Made by a program: the position numbers and the translations under genes. Source: Astropecten irregularis (Eukaryota > Echinodermata > Asteroidea > Paxillosida > Astropectinidae). From it: a stretch of DNA of 64,000 nt. The notes below the pieces were generated by a model. The model worked only from the letters and a program-made list of their open reading frames with translations, was not told where the DNA came from and did not search any database. The stretch spans positions 17,566,931 through 17,630,930 of the forward strand of contig OZ020255.1 of the NCBI GenBank assembly GCA_963971285.1, written 5' to 3'. The number at the start of each line of letters is the position of its first letter. The first letter of the stretch is position 1. Positions 50,825 to 61,791 of this stretch are shown here, piece by piece.

Positions 50825-53799
50825 GTTTTCATTATAATGTGCCCAATCTACAAAAATACATGTATGATTCAAATTCAAAGGATTATTAATATACCATGTA
50901 TGTACCACAAGTTTTTACAGTGTGTAGATACATACAGGAAAGGTTTAAGGAAGTTAAATATGAAATGAATGCAATAATGTGTACACTGCCATAATGTAGA
51001 CACACTAGTTACACAATTCCAAACCATTATATCCCAGTTTTTTCAACTCTGCCTCCCTGCTTTATGTACTTTGATGTTTACTGACCTAACTGCTTACAGT
51101 TACAGGACATGGGAAACCACAAGTTGTGGTAGGTACCCATGTATGCCAGGAAGATCCATGCATGGAAAAATATTTCAATAGGGGGGTCTACCGAATGAAA
51201 GACATCATATTAGATCTAATTCCGCAAGGGGAAGTGGCTTAATGCTTGTTCACTGTTATACATTGTATGTATGCATGATTGATTTCTGGGAAAGATGGAT
51301 AACTTCCTGAACAAGCGCGGTGAATGATGTATGGGGTACAAAGCGCAGTGTACAGTACAAACGGGTCAACGACGTGTATTCAACTTCTGTGTAATTGTAC
51401 AGGGGTGTATGACCAAACACAAACATGTTATTCAAAATTACAGACAACTGCATCTCTTGCACATGTCCATGTACATAGTGTATACATGTATGTATGTCTA
51501 CAAAAGTACATAATGCACACTACAGGTTTGAGTAACCACAAACAAAACTGAAAATCAAGTAAAAAGCTTTTAATTCCTATAAAATACATTTGTACAGAGC
51601 AGACTGTGTATAAAAAAGCTGAAATTCTGAGTAAAAATCTGAAAAAGACGAAGCTGAAATCAGCTAAAAAGTTGAATTCTCACACACCTGGTGTACACAG
51701 ACATGAGGACATCACAGCTGCACATACACAAACATGTAATAGGCCTATAATAGACCTACATGTAAATGTCACATGTATGCATGAAAATTGAAATGTTGCT
51801 CAAAATTGTAGAAAAATTCTCAGGACTGCTATATGTACAGAAAATGACAGCTACACATTAGGCCTAAGTGAACTGTAATGATTAAACTGTCTGCCTCTAA
51901 ATGTCTTAAGTTCTACATGTATACACAATGTAATGTGTGTCACATACAATACACATAAGTACGCGTATAATCATACTGTGGATTCATTCAATGGCACGTA
52001 CATGTATACCACGATACCGTGACAAAACTGGTCAGTCATTGCAAGGGAGCACAGTGTGGCCACAGAGTCTGTCGTAGGAGACGATGGGACGAGCCAATCA
52101 GACACCGAAATATCCACTGAACAGCAGAACCGAGATTCAGCCATATTAAACATCGATCCCAGTCTACTGTAAAACGGTCTCATACACTTCACTGGTCGTC
52201 AACAATATGAAAAGGCAATTTGGTGAGCTGCAGTTTTACGTAAAATATCTTAAGTTCTCCTCGATTTCAATCTCAAAATATTTCTTCTGTGTCAGCCCTG
52301 TCTTTCTTAGTTTTATCATTGACCAAAGTTGTACAAATTACCTTTCTGGCCAAGTTATTTGTTGCAGGACTGTGAGCAGCCAAAAAAGCAATGTGAAAAC
52401 ACCAAGGAAAAAGCTGAAATTTAAAAGTTCCTATATACTTTTTTACAGAGCAGGTGTACGAAAAAGCTGAAATTCTGAGTTAAAATCTTAACAGAAAATC
52501 CTGAAATTAGATCTTTTAATTTTAAATCTAAAGTCTCACATCCCTGTTGTTAAGCAACGTGAAAAATACTACCCAGTGTTTCCAAACTTTCCATACGTAC
52601 AACTTCTTGTTTCCCTCATAATTAGACTATAAAGATTATTGGCGGGGAAAAAGGAAGATACTTCACTCTGACAGGAAGTGTCTTTATTGGTAAAAAATTT
52701 ACGGAAATTATCCGATTGATTTGCTGTCATATCCAAAAATGTAACAAAAAGGATTTCGACGATTGGAAAATGCATTTTCAAAACTATCCTGTTTTGATGT
52801 TGACATTCCAAATCGAAAAAACGAAGAAAGATTTTAGACTGCAAATTATTTTACTGGCTTCCTGGTTCTGAAATCCCTTGCACACTGCACTGTGTATATA
52901 TGTACTACACGTACATTACACTGTGCAGTACATGTACAGTGTATATAAAAAAATCTTGGTAAGGCTGTGACAAAGTGGGACAATAGTGGGATTTACGCAC
53001 ACATTATATATTAAAACGTAATAAAAAATAATAATAATAAGACCCTAGTCAATAATGGAGTCAATTTGTAGTCATTCTCAGCGAACGGATCAACAATGTT
53101 TGCCAGGCCCTCTGGGAAAGTCTACTCGGAGGTCAGCCAGGCACGACCTCCGCATTCTAATCAACCGCAGCCTACAACGGTCTAACTAACAATGTCACAA
53201 AATGTCCTCGGATAAAGTGAATAGAACTTTCCAAATCTAACAATGTGCGAAACCTTTCAAGACTTGAAGATCGGAGGCAAGCCCGCCTCTCCCCACAAAT
53301 AATATACCAAGCTCTTCCTGCCTATTTTTCCCTCCCTTTTTTTCCCATTATTATTTCTTCACTAAATGGGTCACTACCTGAAAGCAATTTCACGCCACAG
53401 TGACAGTCAAAGAGGGCTGTACCCCCACGTACAGAACCGCCAGTTTACTGACTTGCGCCCACGGAGCAAGGAACAGGGACGACCTTGTTTGCACTTTTGA
53501 GGAACTACACTTGAACTAGCACACAGATTTGTATTTCTGTGGGCTATTTCACCAAGTTGGGCAATTATTTTTCAACACTGTGTAAGGGTTACACTTGAGG
53601 TTTGAATGACCACAGACAAGATTTCTGTTAAATCATAATTCATTTTATTGATTTTAAACTAAAACAGCAATCATTTGTCAGATATTGGTAACAGTAGAGA
53701 ACGTGTTTCTTTTCTTTTTTCAACAAGTTACATCTCCTATACATGTCATGTACCTGACGACAAAATTAAAAAAATTTTCAGAGGCTTGTCACTGTTTAA

Positions 53800-54151
53800 A
53801 GGTACTATCATACTTTGGTAGCATACTGAAACAGAAATCTTCACAGATTTACCTATAACTTAAAGGGTATAAAGACGGTGATGGTAGAAACATACCAATG
53901 TTACACTTTTCTACCTGAAATGCTGTATTCATCCAGAAAAGAGTAAAACCAGTGACCAAAATTATTTTTGATCATTTAAAGATCAAAAATAAAAGAGAAA
54001 AGACTTACTGTGAGCGTTTTTCACTGTTTTCTCAAAAAGTGGGCACCGTATGGGACTGAAACTTTCACAGATGATTTTTACTGTATCTTCCTTGATATTT
54101 TTGCCCATGAATCTGTATTTCTTTGATAAAAACCAAAGTATGATATTACCT
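53800..54151. mobile_element. Family A MITE, copy 7
   Basis: TTAA lies at the left (53796-53799); the right copy is mutated to TTTC. The interior and both terminal repeats are well preserved. Confidence 0.8.
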
Positions 54152-54750
54152 TTCATTTATGAAATGTGGTTTTTGAATTGACGTCAATGATTTTCCCAAT
54201 TTATTTATCTGTTGTTTCACTTATTAGACAAGCTTTCTGTTCCTCATTTGGCCCATACATTTAATAATGATTTAGGTTTCCAGTTTCCTTATTAAATAAA
54301 TTCCATTTTTTAGTAATGTTGAATTTTCTACCTATGGCGAAACAACCATTTTCACAAAATTTTTGGAAAACAGACAGCACACAAACCCCGAGAACACATT
54401 TTACCTGAATACAAAATGAGCACCAGAAAGCAATTTTCACTGTACATGTACCATGTGGGCATGGAGAATTTGTACACAACCAACCAAGTTTAAGGTCATG
54501 TACAAAATTGGTTGCTAACATTCTGTTTGCAAATTTTATTTAGACAGAATTGACCTACATGTAGAGCTTTATTTTTCTAACATCTTCTAAAGCTTGAAGT
54601 TTTGATATGTCCCCACTAAAAATAACAAAACAAAAACAAACGAAGACATACATGGAAATGTCTAAAATATTTCAAATTATCATTTCAAATACTAAATACT
54701 AAATAGGTGAGTAAGACTTGAAGCTATGCATGGTGGAAGTACTAAAAGAA

Positions 54751-54869
54751 GGTAGGTTTGTGGTGACACCATGTAATCTCTTCTGTGAGAGTGTGTGGTT
54801 CTGAGAAGAAATGATGGTATTATCTCGACGTTCCGAACTGTGTGCTCTGTTCGTCCTCAGGAGAGTAAC
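54751..54869 (-). repeat. Hammerhead-like repeat, family H copy 3
   Basis: The minus strand has CTGAGGA, a CGAAC/GTTCG hairpin and GAACGTC. It is the best match to a hammerhead core of the three copies. Confidence 0.65.
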
Positions 54870-55199
54870 TAAATAGGTGCTTTGGCTATGTCAATGACAA
54901 TGTACAAAAGTCACAATGCCAGTCGTATTGGACCTAGCTAGTAGCATGCACTTTTATTTATGAATATTAAAATGTACTGTGTACAGTATCCTTGATACTG
55001 TACCGGTTTTCCAGGGTGTAAGCATTTATTCCAAGAAAGAAAAAAACTTGAGTTTGGCTTGCAGTGGAGAACGTAGGCCTTCATTACACAAAACAAATCA
55101 AGGGATTGTGTGGTACAGACCTGCCCCTGCGTGTACGTCGTAACCTGTGACATAGGTCAACCCTCAAAAACTGGATACCTTGAAAAGTGAAAGCCGAAA

Positions 55200-55975
55200 T
55201 GGGTCATCTCGTACCCAAGTTAACTTGTACCCAGGTTAAGTCGTACCCAAGTCAAGTCGTTCCCCATTATTGCACAAAGCATGCGGCCGCCGCTGACAGG
55301 CTTCACAACTGTCATACTTCGTACGTGTTTTAAATTGACATAGATATGAAAAGAATTGAATCAGGCCTAAGATGAATATAAAACTACAACTAGGCCTACT
55401 GTCTGTCTGTTTTAATTTTGCTTTGTTTTAATCGTTCGGATCATCGGGGTATGAACAGGGAATTTTAAGGGCAGGTGGAATGCGCAATTGATTTTGATTT
55501 TGAAACGGACGGTGATGGGTGGGATGTTTTGTTCAATTGATTTTGAAAAAGGAATTTTGAGGAGACGGGTTCTCGAATGATATTCGATTAAAAGAGACAT
55601 TAAAGATTTACACTAAATGTCACGGTCTTCGAGGAACAACACAAACAAGATTTTATTTATTTATTTATTTATTTATTTCAATATTTATTGGATAACCAAC
55701 AGCAGAGATCTGCTACAGGCATCATGAAAAATAAACTGAATATAAATACAATCATCAAACAACCACAAGGGAAACTGACTGAATTTTAATGTCATTCAAA
55801 AGTGATCAAAGAAAAATTGACCGCACAATTTACGCACAATTGCATAGGGTACGAGTTGACTTGGGTACGAGTTAACTTGGGTACGACTTGACTCAGGTTC
55901 GACTTAACTTGTGTACGAGTTAACTTGCGTACGAGATGACTTGGGTACGAGTTAACCTGGGTACGAGATGACCCA
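55200..55975. mobile_element. Inverted-repeat element with repeated GTACGAGTTAACTTG units in its arms
   Basis: It begins TGGGTCATCTCGTACCC and ends with the exact inverse. The left arm (about 67 bp) and right arm (about 127 bp) are made of short units alternating GTACGA and TTAACTTGG/TGACTTGG. The centre contains (TTTA)n at about 55652-55678 and a segment shared with the SINE at 63687. The target duplication could not be settled. Confidence 0.7.
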
Positions 55976-58169
55976 AAATCCTTGAAAACGGGTAAGTACG
56001 CATAGGCTACATTGTAGGCCCCATGAATGCAGTCAGCACTAAGCCAAGGACAGGCAATTAATTACTCCAAATATGTATTTTCTAGCGTCAGGAGTAGGCC
56101 TAACAGTTACTCCAGAACTAACGTTAGTGCCCTGTCAGTGCTTAGCTTGCTGGACACTGAAGAATTACGCCGAGTAGACGTACCACACGGCTTACAATAT
56201 TTACAAGTTACAAACTGCAACTCCCTGGCCTAACGTTATACTTATACTTTATAGAGTAACCCGTCACATTAAACTTCAAAGGATAAGAACACACATTCAA
56301 CATTGACATTATGACACTAATGACAGTGTCGTAAAAATAATCTGCCATTAGACACAACACACTTTACACAGTTCGCAGTCACAGACTGGACCATCACCAT
56401 GACCATGTGCATAATTATTTACAAATACATGTATCTCGTCCGGTCATGTGTTTTCACCCGACATGTGTTTTCGCTCCCCAAATTCGACTCCCGTTTACCG
56501 CGAAATCGTGTGAGATTCTTTGTGATCAGTATCCCTGAAGTGATGACTACACTCAGGGCTATCTCCAACATTCAGGATGTTGAAAATAAAGTTTCCAGTC
56601 GTGAGTGATACTCAAAAGTTAAAAACTATGTGATTTTGGGTGTATATTACTAATGCATTTTAAGGCTAATGTTCAAACTTTTATAAAAGACACAATCTGT
56701 GGTCAAATATTCCAAACTAAACTGGAGTCTGCTCAAGCAACTTTCATTCTTCAGATGTCAGATGGCAGGTCATGTGACCCTGTTGCGATCTGGGTTTTTA
56801 TGGCGTGCCAACGAGACAAAAGTGTTAAAGTCTTTCTCTAATCGGAGTGACAGTGTTTTGTTTTTCTCCTTTAAATTATAACTTTGATAAGCAATGTATC
56901 CATGTTTAGGCCTCTCATAATGATGCCAGATATTATGAAAAATGCTGTGATAATATTTCGCATCAAGATAAACAATTAGATTTAATTTTATTTTCCTTTA
57001 AATATGTCATGCATGATATTGTTGATAAATTATCTATAATTCACAATCTTGGAATCAAGACTGTTTTAGAACCTTTTTAAAATAAACTCAATTGACCCAG
57101 TAAGAAGAATCGAGTCAGGACAATATTCCAGCCGTTTTTGAGTGGCTTGGTGCGCCATAGCTACTCTGATGTCAATGAACTTTGCCACTCAGCCAAGGGG
57201 GTGAAAACACATGACGTCGTGTTTACATAGCGGAATTGGTGTCCCTGTAAATGACGGACAATATTTTCAAAGAAAAGACTTGAACTTCGAGGATTTTTAC
57301 AGATAATAATCTGGAAGTGTCCAGTTGAAAGGTGTGAGGAGTGATTTTCTGATATTTCATTTCGTTGCCATTTTTGAGAAACTTTCCTGTTATCGGAGCG
57401 AAAACCGATAACTGCAGGATATGACAACACCAAAAACAGATGCAATACTCACCGTTCCACCATTCCAAGCATCCAACTACAAATGCATACAATCACCTCC
57501 AGACGTGTCACAGCATGTTTCCAATTCACAACTCGCTCAGAAACCCAATTTTATCTGCAGATTTACACGATACAACATGCACTAACTGAGTTCTAAAACT
57601 TATCATAACATTGCACGCATGCTATGCAAGACCAACCCAATCCATTAACTGGTACCCCGCAACGGGACTTGCATTATATTGTGAATGAATTCCAGTCATA
57701 AATTTGGACACCAGCTGAAATTGACGTGCAGTTATCGTCACGAGAGGGCGGTAAACCAGTTGGGAGTAGATCGAGAAAAATGTTGGCCAACTGTACTTTT
57801 TTATTCAGTTACTTGATCCCAGTGGTTTATGAAAAACACTTATATTTCTACAATCAAACTATACGACTCATTACGATTTAATTAATGTGTTAGGTAGAGT
57901 TAATGGGCCGATGGAGTTTCAAGCAGCAGGCTTAAGTAGTGGCAGACAAAAACTCTCTAGCTATTAAAATAGTTTGCCAATCTAAATAATAATTATTCAA
58001 ATTCCAAAGTTGTGATGATAACAATGGCCAACATTTCACTCAAAAATAAAACTATCCTCAATAATAATTCCCCAGAAACCTATGAATTCACTGATGCGAT
58101 ATCGTACCACAAATCAGCACGTGCAGAGATGTTTGTATCATAACTAAATAATTGGCGAAAGGGCAACCT

Positions 58170-58434
58170 CAGTTGCGCCAGGGAAAACGGCGCCCGAGGC
58201 CAGGGCAAGCGCTAAAATTCTGCCCCTAACTTCTGATGCCAATGAGAAAATCAGACAATTTGAAATCGAAATGTTTTACTTTGTTCACACAAAGATTTCC
58301 AATGACTTCAATAGAACAGCTTCCTCTTTCTTCTTCTTCATCTGCTTTTTTTTTTTGCATTTTTTTTTTTTGTGCCCCCTAAAAAGTGGCGCCCGGGGCA
58401 CGTGCCCCTGTTGCCCCATCCTAGTTACGCCCCG
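58170..58434. mobile_element. hAT-like MITE with 8-bp target duplication
   Basis: A perfect 8-bp direct repeat, ggcaacct, lies at 58162-58169 and 58435-58442. The left end starts CAGTTGCGCC; the right end is GTTACGCCCC followed by G, an imperfect inverse. The interior has T runs and GC-rich 'ggcgcccg' blocks on both sides. Confidence 0.65.
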
Positions 58435-58738
58435 GGCAACCTGACAGTTGGGGGAAATAATAACGAAAACAATCATCTATAACAATAGCTGAAAAAGGAA
58501 GAAAAACTTCTAGTTTCGATTGCGCACTTGTTGAGACAGGAAAAGATTATAACCTTTCATTTGAAGCGTTAGCCAAAAAACTTTCAAGGATTAACAACCT
58601 ACTTATCCAAATAAAGAAAAAAGGACAAGAGTTGGTCGTTCTAATAAGCCAGTCAAGTTCATTTTAAATAAAACAGCCGAATTTTTCTCCAAAGTTCCTG
58701 CCATCAGAAATCTGTCAATTATTATTTTCTATCCTTAA

Positions 58739-59102
58739 AGGTAGTATCATACTTTGGTAAGAAACCAAAACAGAAATGTTCACAGATTTACGTATAACTT
58801 ACAGGGTATGAAGATGGTGGTGGTAGAAACATACCGTTCAAATTGTTCCGCCTGAAATGGTCTATTAATTTATTTTCCAGAAATTAGTAAAAGAACGACC
58901 GAAAATCTTTTTGATCTTTTAAAAGATCAAAAATAAAAGAGAAAAGACTTAAGAAATACTGTGGCTGTTTTTCACTGTTTTCTCAAAAAGTAGGCACCGT
59001 ATGGGACTGAAATTTGCACAGATTACTGTGACTATACCTTCCTTGATATTTCTGCCCATGAATCTGCATTTCTTTGACAAAAACCAAAGTGTGATACTAC
59101 CT
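58739..59102. mobile_element. TTAA-flanked MITE, family A copy 8
   Basis: TTAA lies at 58735-58738 and 59103-59106, with AGGTAGTATCATACTTTGGT at the left and a near-perfect inverse at the right. A short insertion (taatttattttc) is present in the left half. It is one of the best preserved copies. Confidence 0.85.
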
Positions 59103-59832
59103 TTAAAATAAATAGCCGAGTCTTCTCTAAATTAAGTTCCCGCCATCAGAAATCTGTTTGTCTATTATTATTTTCCATCCTAAAATAAACCTCTCCCCAA
59201 TCCATTGCTCAAGATTTTATTATCAGTCCCATCTCCCCAAAGGACAGTAAATCTTTCGGTAATCCAACATTTTCCCTTTTATAGGCTCTTAATCCATCTC
59301 CAAGCAAACCTAAATATTATTGTAGACCATGAAAGAAAAACAATCTATATTTTGGGTCGGGGAGAAAAACAAACAATAAATCAACACACGAGATTCAGAC
59401 AGATCTTTCATGTAATAATAGCACTATATTTTTGTCATACCTTCATTTTATTTATACAAAAATAAAACAAACAAAAAACAGTGACATGTCAAACTTCTCA
59501 TAATGATTGATGTGTCGGCATAAAAAACAAAACCTGTAAAAGAAATAAAATATTGATTCGACTTCATTTGCTGCCCTGCAAAAATTATATTAACACAAGA
59601 GGTATTGAAGATTTCAATTTATGACATGTAACACAGGCGTTAATGTATATTCCTGTAAAATCCTAATAATAAAATTGTAATTTCTGTGTTATTCAGCTAA
59701 AATGTCATAATTGTTTTATTTAACAAATTTTTATTTTCCTTTGGTGTTACCTTTTTAGACATGGTACAGATGGAATCGAATGGTTTTTTTTTCTTAGAAC
59801 CTTTTGCAATGGTTTTACTTTGGTAGCAACAG

Positions 59833-60030
59833 TAGCCATGGTGATACTACGGTTACCATGGTGATACCATGGTTACCATGATATTACCATGCTTAACACG
59901 GTGATACTATGGTGATACAATGGAAATCATGATGATACCAAGGTTACCATGAAGTAAACATGCTATCACCGTGGTTACCATCGAATCACCATAGTGGTGC
60001 CATGGTAACTCTGGTGATACCATGGTATGG
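59833..60030. repeat. Array of short CCATGGT/GGTTACC palindromic units
   Basis: About 200 bases made of degenerate units such as 'ggttaccatggtgatacc' in both orientations, containing many CCATGG-like palindromes. No reading frame or transposon ends were recognised. Confidence 0.75.
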
Positions 60031-60200
60031 TAAAGTAATTTGATTCCATTATCATGGTGTTTATTTGAGCATTCCCAGCATCGCAGTAGCATGATCAGTT
60101 TACTCCTGTGCTATAAAAGTGCGTCCAAGTGAGACTGCACAATTTCATACTAAATTGATCCGAAAAGGGTAAATACAAATGTCTCATAGGCTATAAAAAT

Positions 60201-60250
60201 ACCTTTGAGAAAGATCCTGCTAGGATAGAAACGTCAGGACCTCCTAATTT
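60201..60250 (+). repeat. Hammerhead-like short repeat, family G copy 5
   Basis: 'cctttgagaaagatcctgct' runs into 'aggatagaaacgtcaggac'. The GATCC/GGATA hairpin lies directly before GAAACGTC. Confidence 0.55.
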
Positions 60251-61402
60251 TAGACATCATATAAACTTCAAATAAAATTTCCTGATAATTCATGGAAAGT
60301 GCCAAACATTACAACTTGGTGTCATATAAAAAGCGCAGAATTGATATGAAAGCTTTTATAATCATTTTTCAATTAGTGTAACCCTCTGTATGGTAATTTT
60401 GATTTTACAAAATGATATATGAAATAAATGTAAAATATAACAAGTTGGCTGCTTGACTTCATGCAAGGTAGATTACACATTGTTGCACACTGGTGCCAGA
60501 CAAAAAAAAAATACAAGTTTCACCACAGAACTTTTCTTCTTTGAAACCTCTATGGATAAAAAAATTATTCAAATTTGTTTTACTTTACAAAAATGTAAAT
60601 TTCATGTATGTAATGTGTGTGTATTTTTGTTTCCTTAAAAAATTACAACTTTTTGTACTTCCTATTCTGTTTTCTTGTTGCATTATAAATAAGGGTTGTA
60701 TGAAATGTAAAAACAAAATAAAAAAGTGCCCGAACTACTCATTTGTAAGTGTATTTTTTATGTATTCTAAAAAAAAAAAAAATGAATAAATTAATGTGCG
60801 ATACTTTTGTATGTTCTTTATTTAAGGGTTGCACAGTGTCAAGTGTCATTGGAACCAAAATAAATTTTAAAATTACATTTTTTGATGATAAAAATAACTT
60901 TCAATAAAGAAAAAAAAGTGCTTTAAATATAAATGATTAAAAAAAAACATAAAAAGGGATTAGGGCAATGAAAGAGATATCAAGGTTTTCATTTGATGGA
61001 ATTCAACGATCAAGGTGATCTGTTATAGTTTTGTTCGATCAATCGACAAAATAATCACATTTCTGTCACCATTTTTAGCAATAAACACTGACAGTAATCA
61101 TTCAAAACAAAAAACACAATTAACACATGCTACAAAAAACACACCAGCATGTGCAAAAAAACATACTAGACAATATCAAATTATTCAAAGATATTATGAT
61201 AATAAGGAACAAGTTGATCGGACAATTCTTACGTACATAACTTGCATAAATAGCGCCCTCGCGACTCATAAGATGAACCGGTTGATATTTTGTTTTATAA
61301 TAACTAATCTGAATAATATGAATAACAAATACCTCAAATTCATTCTACGGCAAAATGCATCAATGCTTTCTATATAATACACTGTACATGCTCCAAAGAG
61401 CG

Positions 61403-61408
61403 TTTATT
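61403..61408 (-). other. Candidate polyadenylation signal of the terminal gene
   Basis: The minus strand reads AATAAA about 385 bases after the stop codon at 61792-61794. It sits in a (TTTA)n tract, so several overlapping hexamers are possible. Confidence 0.35.
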
Positions 61409-61791
61409 TATTTATTTAATTATTATTAATTTTTGTACAGATAAAATACTTCTCTTGTTCTCCCAATCCTCTATCATTAACAGTATAAATTTGTGGAATT
61501 ATTTACATGTCCTTTACTTTTCTTTTGATCTTCTGTGGCTACACACTTACAATTTGTCTGGTGAACGACTTATTTACAGTGAAAACTAAACAAACTCACA
61601 AAGAAAATCCTGAAAACTTAAAAAAGTCTGCGGCAATTTCAGACAAAAAAACAAACAAACACAAAATTGGTAAGAAAAGCGATCTGATTTTTCCCATGAG
61701 GAAACGTTGAAATCATCAGCTCGGACATAAAAAATAAAATTTAAATGCACCATACAAAGTCCAGCATCTTTCCCGTGAAATGGGTGAGCTT

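Larger units (their letters stand above)
45499..61791. other. About 16 kb without a recognised gene
   Basis: The part just above 45498 should hold the M-Ras 5' UTR and promoter. No coding exon was recognised. Contents: family A (47161, 53800, 58739), family C (47993), family J (48343), hAT-type MITEs (48836, 49591, 58170), family B (50704), family H (54751), an inverted-repeat element (55200-55975), a palindromic array (59833-60030) and family G (60201). The 186-codon open frame at 46311-46871 has no motif. Confidence 0.65.
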
